Made by a program: the position numbers and the translations under genes. DNA of 64,000 nt from Treponema socranskii subsp. paredis ATCC 35535. Lineage in GTDB: Bacteria; Spirochaetota; Spirochaetia; Treponematales; Treponemataceae. This document shows, piece by piece, positions 24,178 through 32,890 of this stretch. Location of the stretch: contig KE332515.1 of NCBI GenBank assembly GCA_000413015.1, positions 1,945,923 through 2,009,922 of the forward strand. The letters run 5' to 3'. Positions within the stretch are counted from its first letter, which is position 1, and the number at the start of each line of letters is the position of its first letter. Under the pieces are notes generated by a model. It saw only the letters and a program-made list of their open reading frames with translations. It made no database searches and was not told where the DNA came from.

Positions 24178-25938
24178 CTATCGAGTGAGCTTTCTGTACA
24201 CGACCCTCCGCGGCACTTCGACGTCGTCTCCGAACTGGGCTTTCCGCCACGCCGCGTACTCCGACCAGTTGCCTTCGAAAAAGCGTACTTGGCTGTTGTT
24301 TTCAAAGGCGAGTATGTGCGTGCAGATCCTGTCCAAAAACCAGCGGTCGTGACTGACGACGAGCGCACATCCGGCAAAATCTTCGAGGGCTTCTTCGAGC
24401 GCGCGCACCGTCTGCACGTCCAAGTCGTTCGTCGGTTCGTCGAGCATCAAAACGTTACCCGCTTCTTTGAGCATCATGCCGAGATTCAGCCGATTTTTTT
24501 CGCCGCCGGAAAGCACGCCGATCTTTTTATTCTGTTCCGCGCCGGAAAAATTGAACCACGAACAGTAAGCATGCGCGTTCACTTCGCGAATCCCGCCTTC
24601 AAGCGCCCTGCCTTTTTCATCGACCGCGCCGAGCTTGATGATATCCTGTCCGCCGGAAAGCAGTTCGTACACCGTTTTATCGGGATCGAGCTTCGAGCGG
24701 AGCTGATCGACATAAACCAATTTTACCGTCGAGCCGATTTTGATTTCACCGGAATCCGGTTTTTCTCCGCCCTCTTTGCCGTCGAGCCGTTCGGCAGTTT
24801 GACCGGCCGCATCGGCGATCAATTTGAACAGCGTTGTCTTTCCCGCGCCGTTCGGTCCTACGATGCCCACGATCGCGCCCGCCGGAATATGAAACGAAAG
24901 ATTTTCGAACAGGAGTTTGTCGCCGTAGGATTTCGTTATATTTTCCGCATCGATGACCGCTCCTCCCAGGCGCGGGCCCGCGGGTATCGAAATCTGCGTG
25001 TCTTTGAGCGCGGTTTTGCCGCTTTGCGAAAGCAGTTCGTTGTAGCGCGTAATGTGTTCTTTGTGCTTCGCCTGCCTGCCCTTCGCACCCATGTGGATCC
25101 ACTCGAGTTCGCGCTGTATCGCTTTGCGCCGTTCGCTTTCACCCTTTTCTTCCAGCGCAAGACGCGCTTCTTTTTGTTCAAGCCAGCTCGAATAATTGCC
25201 TTTAAACGGATAACCTTCGCCGCGGTCGAGTTCCAAAATCCAACCGGCCACGTCGTCGAGAAAATAACGGTCGTGCGTGATCGCGATGACCGTACCCTCG
25301 TAATCGTTCAAATGCTTTTCAAGCCACGCGACCGTTTCCGCGTCCAAGTGGTTCGTCGGTTCGTCGAGCAAAAGGATATCGGGCTTTTGCAAAAGCAGCC
25401 GGCACAGCGCAACGCGCCTGCGCTCGCCGCCGGAAAGCACGTCGACGATCTGATCTCCCGGCGGACAACGCAGCGCTTCCATCGCGAGCTCCAAATTCGC
25501 ATCGAGATTCCACGCGTCGAGCGCGTCGAGTTTTTCCTGCAGCTCCGCCTGCCGCGCGCCGAGTTTGTCGAAATCCACATCGGGATCTCCGAACGCTTCG
25601 TTTACCGTATCGAATTCCGCAAGGAGGTCGGTGATCTCTTTGACACCTTCGCCGACGATCTCTCTGACCGTTTTCCCCGCTTCGAGTTCCGGCTCCTGTT
25701 CGAGATAGCCGATCGAATAGCCCGGCGCGAGATGCGTTTCGCCCGTAAACTCCGTATCGCGACCCGCAAGTATTTTAAAAAGACTCGATTTACCCGATCC
25801 GTTCGGCCCGATGACGCCGATCTTTGCACCGTAATAATACGAAATGCCGATATTTTTCAAAACGACTTTTGTGCCGTACGCGCGGCTCACATCGTCCATC
25901 GTGTAGATGATTTTTTTATTGTCAACCGTCTTTGCCAT
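24178..25938 (-). CDS. ettA: Energy-dependent translational throttle protein EttA (ABC-F ATPase)
   Basis: A 586-residue soluble ABC-F protein with two tandem ATPase domains and no membrane segment. Walker A motifs are GPNGSGKSS and GPNGAGKTT, and signature motifs are LSGGERRR and LSGGEKNR. Each Walker B runs into DEPTNHLD or DEPTNDLD. The inter-domain P-site tRNA-interaction linker includes ELEWIHMGAKGRQAKHKEH. EttA binds the ribosomal E site and gates the first peptide bond according to ATP/ADP ratio. It is about 30 residues longer than E. coli EttA. The ATG at 25938 is preferred to the GTG at 25944 because the -10 hexamer touches that GTG. Confidence 0.92.
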   Translation of the reverse strand: MAKTVDNKKIIYTMDDVSRAYGTKVVLKNIGISYYYGAKIGVIGPNGSGKSSLFKILAGRDTEFTGETHLAPGYSIGYLEQEPELEAGKTVREIVGEGVKEITDLLAEFDTVNEAFGDPDVDFDKLGARQAELQEKLDALDAWNLDANLELAMEALRCPPGDQIVDVLSGGERRRVALCRLLLQKPDILLLDEPTNHLDAETVAWLEKHLNDYEGTVIAITHDRYFLDDVAGWILELDRGEGYPFKGNYSSWLEQKEARLALEEKGESERRKAIQRELEWIHMGAKGRQAKHKEHITRYNELLSQSGKTALKDTQISIPAGPRLGGAVIDAENITKSYGDKLLFENLSFHIPAGAIVGIVGPNGAGKTTLFKLIADAAGQTAERLDGKEGGEKPDSGEIKIGSTVKLVYVDQLRSKLDPDKTVYELLSGGQDIIKLGAVDEKGRALEGGIREVNAHAYCSWFNFSGAEQNKKIGVLSGGEKNRLNLGMMLKEAGNVLMLDEPTNDLDVQTVRALEEALEDFAGCALVVSHDRWFLDRICTHILAFENNSQVRFFEGNWSEYAAWRKAQFGDDVEVPRRVVYRKLTR

Positions 25939-25944
25939 GCGCAC

Positions 25945-25973
25945 ATCATATCGGAAAAAATCGAATCCTGCAA
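25945..25973 (-). promoter_or_regulatory. Promoter of ettA (leaderless candidate)
   Basis: On the minus strand -35 TTGCAG (25968-25973), exactly 17 bp, -10 TATGAT (25945-25950), then only 6 bases to the ATG at 25938. A Shine-Dalgarno cannot fit. Confidence 0.7.
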
Positions 25974-26089
25974 GTTTTCGATTCTCATTTTCCGATTATT
26001 AAAATTTAATAATATCGATTGCTAAATTATTAATACATTTCGCGCCCTCATTTTCCGTATCGCTTTTTCGGATATTTATTAATTTTCAG

Positions 26090-26450
26090 GGCGTGCCCCT
26101 CGCGTTTCTCGGGTCGGGCTTTGCGGGGTTCCGCGCTCGCGCGCTCCATTCCTCCGCTCGCTCATCGCTCGCTCCGGAACTTTCGCCCCTCCAATCCCTC
26201 ACGCTCCGTTCCCCTGCACTTTATGTTTTTATAGAAAAACATTTTTAAATCCGCGTAAAAAACGCATTTGCACACGATATATAAGCGGAATGTCGAGTTT
26301 CGAAAGTATTTCTAAATAAAGCTGTGCTTTCGGCGAGAACCCGTCCGCTTAGCTGGGGTCGAGCTTTTGGGGCATGCTTCCGCAGGCCTAACGCTCGAAG
26401 CGGCACGCAGCCGGAACCTCGCCTCCGCTCATTTTTATTCGTTTTCGAAA
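26090..26450. repeat. GC-rich non-coding repeat region upstream of the efflux operon
   Basis: The 25974-26598 gap has no convincing gene. From about 26090 it holds a GC-rich, oddly repetitive stretch with words such as gggcgtgcccctcgcg, ggggttccgcgctcgcgc, ctccattcctcc and ctccaatccctcacgctccg. A second part follows near 26340-26440. Similar words (gttccgc, ctccattcct, caatccct) recur at 54110-54180, suggesting a dispersed intergenic repeat family. No open frame here has normal codon use. Confidence 0.5.
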
Positions 26451-26483
26451 CTCGCCGTTCATTGAACTATAAGAAGGTTGGAA

Positions 26484-26511
26484 AATTTCGAGTTTTAGAA
26501 AACTCGAAATT
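26484..26511. repeat. 13-bp perfect inverted repeat upstream of the efflux operon
   Basis: AATTTCGAGTTTT and AAAACTCGAAATT, separated by AG. It would form a very stable hairpin in the leader of the 26599 gene, or could be a dyad for a regulator. No U-tract follows, so it is unlikely to be a simple terminator. Confidence 0.6.
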
Positions 26512-26598
26512 CAGGCTATATAGGCGGGCTGCAAAGCGCCGTGCGGGAGAGCGCGTGATGTATGCGTTTCCGCGCGGTGTGCGGCTTTGAGGTGCAGT

Positions 26599-27957
26599 AT
26601 GAAAAAATCGACGCTTTTCCTTGCACTGTTTGCATTGTTCGCATGCGGCTGTGCGGAAAAAAAATCCGGCGAATATGCGGCGCTTAAAAATTCCGGCTTA
26701 ACGGGAGACGCGCTGTATGAAAAACTTATCGCCTTTGACAAGGAGCATCCCGTCTCTTTCGACTCGAAGCTCGACTTGGCTTCATATTATTTTATTTTAG
26801 GAAATCGCGGCGAAGCATGGAAATACGCATTGAAAGCCGAAGGTCTGCTTGCCTCCGTAAAAAGAGTTGTACCGCAAAAATGTGCGCTGCTTTTCGCCCT
26901 TCTTTCGGCTTTGTATGCGGCCGACAGCGATGCCGATAAAGCTCTGGCTTATGCGAAAAAAGCTTACGAAGTGCCGGACTCCGGCGCGCAATACGGATAT
27001 CTCTATGCGAAAATGCAGCTTTTGCACGGCGCCGAAAGCGAAGCGCTCGCTTTGTTCGATAAAACGTATTCTCGTTATCCCGATCGCATTGCACCCGATG
27101 AAATGCGTTCGTATATGTATTTGCTTGCCGATGCCGGCGAGTTTCAAAAATGCGCCGAACTGCTCGAACCTTATTTTGAAACCGGCAGCTTTTTTCCGGG
27201 GCTGGGTCTTTTCGCATCGACCGTATATGAAAAACTCGGTGATACCGAAAAAGCTGTGCTGTGCGCCTTCCTCGATTACGAATACGCAGCGGACGGAAAT
27301 GCGTCAGCCGATGCGTTTTCGGCAAACCTGCAATCGGTTGAAGCTTTGCTTCCGTCGGGCGGCAGTTCCGAAGCGCTTGAAAGCATCAAAGCTTTATTCG
27401 ATATGCGGCTCGAAGCGAAAGCGCCTTCTTCGCCGTTTTTCATTTCCGGCTACGTTTATTGTAAAGCGAAACTGCTGCGAAACGATTTTTCCCCTGCCGA
27501 TTTTTCGGCGCTTTTGCAGCTTGAAAAATATTTTTCGCGATTTCCTTCGTACTATTGGACGGTGTGGGAAGCTGTCCGTGCGCTCGAGCCTGAAAAACCG
27601 AACGATTGGCTTCGTGTACTCGAAAAGACGATCGCGCTTACGCCTTCGTCTTCTTACGCGTCGCTTGCAAGAGAGGCGCTGGCATCTTGTATAGGCATCG
27701 AGACAAAAAATGCGGCCGCTTTACTCATGCCTCAGGAAGTAAAAGCCGCGCTCGAAGCTTTTGCGTCGACGGCGGACGAGGGCAGGCTTTTCCCTTTGTA
27801 CGATTTATTGGATCTTCCCGACTGTTCGTACGTCTATGCCGGCGTACAGATGGTAAAGACGGCGGCTTCCGAACCGATCGTTCGCGCCGCGCTCGTAAAA
27901 AAGTTCGGCCAGTCGTCGGGGCGCTTAAAAGACCGGCTCGCATTTATTTTATCGTGA
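26599..27957 (+). CDS. TPR-like repeat lipoprotein
   Basis: A 452-residue lipoprotein. The ATG at 26599 gives the signal peptide MKKSTLFLALFALFACGCAE with the lipobox at FACGC. The mature part is almost all helical with degenerate tetratricopeptide-like repeats (for example LDLASYYFILGNRGEAWKYA, DADKALAYAKKAYEVPDSG, MYLLADAGEFQKCAELLEP). It is the first gene of an eight-gene operon that ends in two RND permeases; the next start is 6 bases after its stop. A scaffold or partner role for the efflux complex on the periplasmic side is inference from position. Confidence 0.8.
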   Translation: MKKSTLFLALFALFACGCAEKKSGEYAALKNSGLTGDALYEKLIAFDKEHPVSFDSKLDLASYYFILGNRGEAWKYALKAEGLLASVKRVVPQKCALLFALLSALYAADSDADKALAYAKKAYEVPDSGAQYGYLYAKMQLLHGAESEALALFDKTYSRYPDRIAPDEMRSYMYLLADAGEFQKCAELLEPYFETGSFFPGLGLFASTVYEKLGDTEKAVLCAFLDYEYAADGNASADAFSANLQSVEALLPSGGSSEALESIKALFDMRLEAKAPSSPFFISGYVYCKAKLLRNDFSPADFSALLQLEKYFSRFPSYYWTVWEAVRALEPEKPNDWLRVLEKTIALTPSSSYASLAREALASCIGIETKNAAALLMPQEVKAALEAFASTADEGRLFPLYDLLDLPDCSYVYAGVQMVKTAASEPIVRAALVKKFGQSSGRLKDRLAFILS

Positions 27958-27963
27958 GGCGCT

Positions 27964-28599
27964 ATGAAGCGAAAACTTGCATTTCTTTTATCGTGTATGT
28001 TTTTTTTCTTTTTTTCGTGCAGAGATTCGCGGGGGGCGGAAGAGCTGTACGCACGCGCGGCGGATGCGTACATACGCGAAGATTTTTCGAATGCCCTTGC
28101 GCTTTCGGATGAAGCTCTGCGCGCCGACGGAAATTGTTTTCAGGCAAAACTGCTCAAAGCGAAAGTATTGATTTTTACGGAAAAAACCGGCGATGCGGAA
28201 AAGATTTTGCGCAGCCTGTGTAAACGGTATCCCGAATTTACCGAAGCGCGGCTGTGGTATGTGCGCGCTTTGATTATGAGCGAACGATACGATAAAGCCG
28301 AAGCCTTTCTTGAAAGGGAAGTCACGCTCAATCAAACGGACTGGCGTTTTTATTATCAATACGCGCTTTTGGCGCAAAAACAAAATGCGCTTGATAAACG
28401 TCTTGCGATGTGCAGAAAGGCGGAGCAGGCTCTCTGCGATTCGGAAAAGCTGTATATCGAAACGGCGGATATATGGCTTATGCTCGGCATCCGCGCGAAT
28501 GCGCTTGCCGCGCTCGACAAAGCGCTTGCCGTTTCATCCGAACCGTCCGCGGTCGCGGAAATAATACATTTTATTAAAAAAGGAGACGACATACGATGA
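27964..28599 (+). CDS. Small TPR-like lipoprotein
   Basis: A 211-residue protein with signal peptide and lipobox (MKRKLAFLLSCMFFFFFSC). The mature part has about four helix-turn-helix repeats of TPR type: LYARAADAYIREDFSNALAL, CFQAKLLKAKVLIFTEKTGD and YPEFTEARLWYVRALIMSER, continuing to near the C-terminus. The stop overlaps the start of the next gene as ATGA. It is the second TPR lipoprotein in a row, and the two may have arisen by duplication although they differ in length. Function is inferred only from the operon: envelope protein associated with an RND efflux or secretion system. Confidence 0.78.
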   Translation: MKRKLAFLLSCMFFFFFSCRDSRGAEELYARAADAYIREDFSNALALSDEALRADGNCFQAKLLKAKVLIFTEKTGDAEKILRSLCKRYPEFTEARLWYVRALIMSERYDKAEAFLEREVTLNQTDWRFYYQYALLAQKQNALDKRLAMCRKAEQALCDSEKLYIETADIWLMLGIRANALAALDKALAVSSEPSAVAEIIHFIKKGDDIR

Positions 28600-30017
28600 A
28601 ACGAAGGGTTTTCGGCGCAATGCTGCCTCTGCTTCTTTTTTCATGCGCTTTGGTTTCATTCGACGAATACGGCGTTTCGTGCAGCCGAAATCCCGCAGCG
28701 CGGTACTTTGAAGGCGAGCGTATCGATTTTTCATTCAACTGCGATGTCGTTCATTATTATGCGGAACAGGCCGTAACGATAAAATCGGGGACTCATCGCT
28801 ATGATGCCGAATATGTGTGGGACGGACGTTCTTTGTCCGTAAAGCCCGCGGCCGGATGGATTCGGGGAAAGCCGTATCTTGTGAGTATCGACGGTCTCAT
28901 GCACACGGAAAACAATGCGTCGTTTCAAGCGTATGCGGTATGTGCGTTTATATACGGAAATGAAACGGATCGCTTTTGTGCGCTTTCACTTCCCGAACGT
29001 CGGTACGATGCCGATCTGCAAACAAAACTCGTATTTTCATTTAATAAAAAAATAGAAGAATCGCAGTTTGAAAAAGCCTTTTCCCTTTCACCCGCTGCCG
29101 AATATACGACGGCTTTATCGGATGACGGAAAAACGGTTGTCGTTTCGCCCTCTTCGAATTGGAAGATGAATACGACTTATGCGTGGACGGTAAAACGGCT
29201 CTTTTCATCGGACGGTTTCGAAATGCAGGAGACGCTTTCGAATACGTTTTCGACGAAAGAAGATCCGGAAAATCCCGCACTCGCCGCTTTATGTCCCGTA
29301 ACGGATATGTCGCCCGATGCTCCGTGGCTTACCGATATTCCTCTCGATAAAAATATTTCTGAAAAACAGGCGATCGGTTTTGTGTTTTCAAAGCCGATGG
29401 ATTTCGATTCGGTAAAAGACGCCGTTTCGATTTCTCCTCCGGTATCGGGTTATATGATCCGGTACGGTGATTCTCCCGAACGTTTTTTATTCGTGCCGGA
29501 AGAATATTATAAAAGCGGCGTCGAATATACGCTTTCGATTTCCGCTTCGGCTCAAGACAAAAACGGCATGCCTCTTTTTGAAAAATATATTCATTGTTTT
29601 TATGCCGCTGATGTGCGCCTCTCCGTTGTCGGGCTTTTGCTGGATGCCGATGCGGTTTCCGATTTTTCCGGCAGCTGTATCGAACACGTGTTTTATAAAA
29701 ATGCCGACGGCGACGGGGAGTTGACCGCACATATTCTTTTTTCGCACGCGCTTGCCGGTGATTTTTTGACGGCAGCTGCGAATGCGGTGACGGCATCGCT
29801 CCTCTTTCCGTTTACTTCGTCAAGTCCCGTCAAAAGCACTGTGTTTTGGAACGAAGACAGAACGCGGCTTACGGTAACGTGGACGCGTTTTACGGTAAGT
29901 ACGAGCGATGTATTGTCATATTATCGATTGAAAATCGCAGGCGGGCCGTCGGGCATAACCGACGGGTGCGGCGGTTATATGGAGAAGGATATATGCATAA
30001 ATATTTTGGCAAAATAA
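28596..30017 (+). CDS. Lipoprotein with SbsA-type Ig-like (Big_5) domains, first copy
   Basis: A 473-residue protein starting with MKRRVFGAMLPLLLFSCALV, a lipoprotein signal. The mature region has two or more SbsA Ig-like (Big_5) domains, seen as DLQTKLVFSFNKKIEESQFE with SNWKMNTTYAWTV, and IGFVFSKPMDFDSVKDAVSI with YYKSGVEYTLSISASAQDK. Such domains occur in surface and envelope proteins of many bacteria. Its start overlaps the upstream TPR gene by four bases and its end overlaps the next gene by 25 bases, so the order is tightly conserved within the operon. The exact role is unknown. Confidence 0.8.
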   Translation: MKRRVFGAMLPLLLFSCALVSFDEYGVSCSRNPAARYFEGERIDFSFNCDVVHYYAEQAVTIKSGTHRYDAEYVWDGRSLSVKPAAGWIRGKPYLVSIDGLMHTENNASFQAYAVCAFIYGNETDRFCALSLPERRYDADLQTKLVFSFNKKIEESQFEKAFSLSPAAEYTTALSDDGKTVVVSPSSNWKMNTTYAWTVKRLFSSDGFEMQETLSNTFSTKEDPENPALAALCPVTDMSPDAPWLTDIPLDKNISEKQAIGFVFSKPMDFDSVKDAVSISPPVSGYMIRYGDSPERFLFVPEEYYKSGVEYTLSISASAQDKNGMPLFEKYIHCFYAADVRLSVVGLLLDADAVSDFSGSCIEHVFYKNADGDGELTAHILFSHALAGDFLTAAANAVTASLLFPFTSSSPVKSTVFWNEDRTRLTVTWTRFTVSTSDVLSYYRLKIAGGPSGITDGCGGYMEKDICINILAK

Positions 30018-31498
30018 TGATTGCGGAATTAATAATTTTTCCGGCTATGCTTGCGGGCTGTGCTTCGCTTTTGCTCCCCGAAATGCGGGTCGAATCCTGC
30101 ACGTGGGACAAAGAATACGTTTCGATCGTATTTTCTCTTGAACCCGATATGACATCGTTCGTAAAAGCGTTTTCGCTGACTGAAGACGAACAGCCTTCTT
30201 CGGGTATTTTTTCGCGTTCGGGAAAAGAAGTGCGCTTTTTTCCTGCCGGCGGCATTAAAACAAATTACGATTATGTGCTTACCGTTTCGTCTTCCGCCGA
30301 AAGCGAAAAAGGTTATTCGCTCGGCGCAGATTATTGCAAAACCTTTTCGACCCGTACCGATATTGTACGTCCCGAAATAATTTCGTTTACGCCGTCAAAC
30401 GGCAGTTTCGTTGCCGACGTCCCCGATATAACGATTTCGTTTTCCGAACCCGTCGCTCGGGAATCTTTTGAAGCCGCCGTTTCCGTGAGTCCGCCGTTTT
30501 CGTATGCAAAGATTTTTTTCGACGGCGACAGAAGCGTTCGTCTTGTGCCGACTGAAAAACTGAAAGCGAATACGCTGTATAAAATTACGGTTTCGGAAAG
30601 TCTTGAAGATTGCGCGCGCAACGCTCTTGCAAAAGAATTTCATACGTCGTTTTATTACCGGCACGATTCCGATTTACCGATCTGCACTTTTTCGCTCAAA
30701 AATAAAAAAGGTTTTCAAACGGAAGCCCTTTCCGGCGGCCTATATTCTTCCGTTCCGAAAGACTGTGTTATCGGTATGGATTTTTCGAAAGAGATGAATA
30801 TCGATTCGCTCTCTTCCTATGTTTCGATCATACCGACCGCATCGTATTCGATAAAAACAAATGCGCTTGATAAAACGCACGCCGAACTTGTCTTCGATGC
30901 TCCCGCTTGGGGAAAGACCTATACGTTCCGTATGCGGAAAGGCGTACAAGCCGTATCGGGTAATAAAACCGAAAGCGATACGAACTTCGATATATGTTTC
31001 AATGCGGAAGGCGACAGACCGATCGAATTTGTTAAAGGTTTTTTGCAAACCGGAGTTTGGAGTGCGGGTAATCTTTCCGAGGGTGTGCATTATAAAACGA
31101 TAAACGGCGGATCTGATTTTTCAGCGCTGCTTTTCGATCCCGTTTTTTTCCCGGTTTCGTCGGACACGGCCTGCTCGCTTTATCTCGTGTTCTCCGTTTC
31201 GCGGGAATCCGCCGGTATCGATATGCTTTCGATGTTCGATTCTCTTTCGATTGCGGCGACGAACGGCTGTTGTTCGGCGGTGATAAAAACATTCGCCGTT
31301 CTTTCATCCGATGACTGCGTTCAATTTCCGGTAAATGAACTTATCTCTTTTACGGACGGTATGAGCATCGTAAAAGCGGGACTCGAAATTAGAAACGGCA
31401 GCAAAGCCGGCATAGTTACGATAACGCTCGGAGACGGTATAAAAGATTCGCTCGGAAATACGATGAGAGCGAAACGGGTTTTTACGTTCACGAAGTGA
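29993..31498 (+). CDS. Lipoprotein with SbsA-type Ig-like (Big_5) domains, second copy
   Basis: A 501-residue protein. The ATG at 29993 (MHKYFGKIMIAELIIFPAML, lipobox LAGC) is chosen because it provides a signal peptide; longer in-frame starts run deep into the upstream gene. GGAGAAGGA lies before it. Big_5 features are ITISFSEPVARESFEAAVSV with TEKLKANTLYKITVSES, and VIGMDFSKEMNIDSLSSYV with APAWGKTYTFRMRKGV. It is a likely paralogue of the preceding gene. The TolC gene follows 12 bases after the stop. Two Ig-like lipoproteins next to an RND system may form an extracytoplasmic assembly (inference). Confidence 0.8.
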   Translation: MHKYFGKIMIAELIIFPAMLAGCASLLLPEMRVESCTWDKEYVSIVFSLEPDMTSFVKAFSLTEDEQPSSGIFSRSGKEVRFFPAGGIKTNYDYVLTVSSSAESEKGYSLGADYCKTFSTRTDIVRPEIISFTPSNGSFVADVPDITISFSEPVARESFEAAVSVSPPFSYAKIFFDGDRSVRLVPTEKLKANTLYKITVSESLEDCARNALAKEFHTSFYYRHDSDLPICTFSLKNKKGFQTEALSGGLYSSVPKDCVIGMDFSKEMNIDSLSSYVSIIPTASYSIKTNALDKTHAELVFDAPAWGKTYTFRMRKGVQAVSGNKTESDTNFDICFNAEGDRPIEFVKGFLQTGVWSAGNLSEGVHYKTINGGSDFSALLFDPVFFPVSSDTACSLYLVFSVSRESAGIDMLSMFDSLSIAATNGCCSAVIKTFAVLSSDDCVQFPVNELISFTDGMSIVKAGLEIRNGSKAGIVTITLGDGIKDSLGNTMRAKRVFTFTK

Positions 31499-31510
31499 CG
31501 GGGAGACGGT

Positions 31511-32890
31511 ATGAAATACGGATTTAAATCGATTGTTCCGCTTCTCTTTTTTTGTACCGCAGCACCGATGTTTTCCGACACGGTTTTCCGTTCGGCCGAA
31601 GAAGCGGCTTTATACGCCGTATCGCATTCGAAAGAATATTTGCTGAAAAAAGAATATGTCGAAGCGGCGTACAAGGCTGCTTGCCGGGCAGTGCAGGATT
31701 TTTTACCGTCGCTGAACATATCGTGGTCGGAAAACGATGCCGTCAAAATCGGAGGAGCGGATTCGCGCAGTAAATCGATACAGCTTTCCGTTCGGCAGCT
31801 TGTTACCGACGGCGGCCGCCGTATCGTTTTATACAATATGAATAAAACCGATGCGTATTATGCGGTAAAGGCCTGTGAGCAGGAATTGCAGGCCTTTCAA
31901 TCCTCCGTCATAGATCAATACGGTGCCTGTCTGCAGCAAAATGAAATTATTAAAATTAAAAGCGATTTGGAAAAGAACGCTTTCATGCAGTTCGAAATTA
32001 TTAAAAAAGAATATGATCTCGGTCTCGCTCTTGAAAACGATTATTTGGAATATCTTATTTCGTTCAAAAGGATTCAAAACGACAAAAAGAAAGCCGAGCG
32101 TGAACTTAGGACGCGAATGCGCACGCTGAAAACGCTTATCGGTATGGATACGGATGAGGATCTGCGCATAGAAAATATTTCGTCGGAGCAAAGCGGACTT
32201 CCGTATCTCGAGGGGCATATAGCCGAACTGCGGCGTATGACCGACGAGCGCAATCCCGCCGTAAAAAAAGCTGAAGCTGCACTGCATTATGCCGAACGCC
32301 GCTTGGCGTATGCGAAACTGTTTTTTATTCCCGAAGTGAGCGTCGAAGGCGTCGTTTCGTTTTCCGGTACGGCTTATCCGCTGAATAAGCCTTCGTATTC
32401 GATAAAACTGTCGGTGAGTTTTTCGAATATGCCGTTTGTGCCGACGACGGCCGGCAACGGATACGGTTTTAATAAAAGCGGACTCGGAGGCATCGATAAT
32501 TCTCTTTCGGCGGGTTTTGTACCCGATATCGGTTATTTTATTAAAAATAATATTAATAAAATTTCGGTTGAGCGCGAAGCCGAACAGCTGCGTTTGCAAA
32601 AGCATGCGTTGTATGAACGGCTTTTTGAAAAAGCGGCCGCCTATGACGACGGTAAAGATTCGATCGCCCGTATTTCGGAATCGATCGCTTTGCGCGAACG
32701 GCGTATTGCAGTCAGTGCCGAACAGGTTGAAAAAGGGGAGATGAAGCGGATCGATTATCTTGCGGAGTTGATGGAAATCGCGGAAGAAAAAGTCAAACTC
32801 GTCGCCGCGCAATCGTCCGTCCGTACCGCCGCGCGCGATATAGAGATTATGATATGCGTTCCGTTTGGAGGGTTGGAAAAATGTTTTTAA
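31511..32890 (+). CDS. TolC-family outer-membrane efflux protein
   Basis: A 459-residue protein with a signal peptide (MKYGFKSIVPLLFFCTAAPM) and the long alternating helices of the TolC/OEP family. The first repeat has AAYKAACRAVQDFLPSLNIS and AFMQFEIIKKEYDLGLALEN. The second has AEAALHYAERRLAYAKLFFI and VSAEQVEKGEMKRIDYLAEL. It is the outer-membrane duct of the tripartite efflux system; the adaptor and two RND permeases follow. GGGAGA is well placed before the ATG. The stop overlaps the adaptor start by ten bases. The substrate is unknown. Confidence 0.86.
   Translation: MKYGFKSIVPLLFFCTAAPMFSDTVFRSAEEAALYAVSHSKEYLLKKEYVEAAYKAACRAVQDFLPSLNISWSENDAVKIGGADSRSKSIQLSVRQLVTDGGRRIVLYNMNKTDAYYAVKACEQELQAFQSSVIDQYGACLQQNEIIKIKSDLEKNAFMQFEIIKKEYDLGLALENDYLEYLISFKRIQNDKKKAERELRTRMRTLKTLIGMDTDEDLRIENISSEQSGLPYLEGHIAELRRMTDERNPAVKKAEAALHYAERRLAYAKLFFIPEVSVEGVVSFSGTAYPLNKPSYSIKLSVSFSNMPFVPTTAGNGYGFNKSGLGGIDNSLSAGFVPDIGYFIKNNINKISVEREAEQLRLQKHALYERLFEKAAAYDDGKDSIARISESIALRERRIAVSAEQVEKGEMKRIDYLAELMEIAEEKVKLVAAQSSVRTAARDIEIMICVPFGGLEKCF

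Noticed and set aside
23927..26025. A 628-codon open frame on the plus strand (24139-26025) opposite ettA
   Set aside because: It is the mirror frame of a clearly conserved ABC-F gene, is rich in Arg/Phe/His in an antisense pattern, and has no ribosome-binding site.
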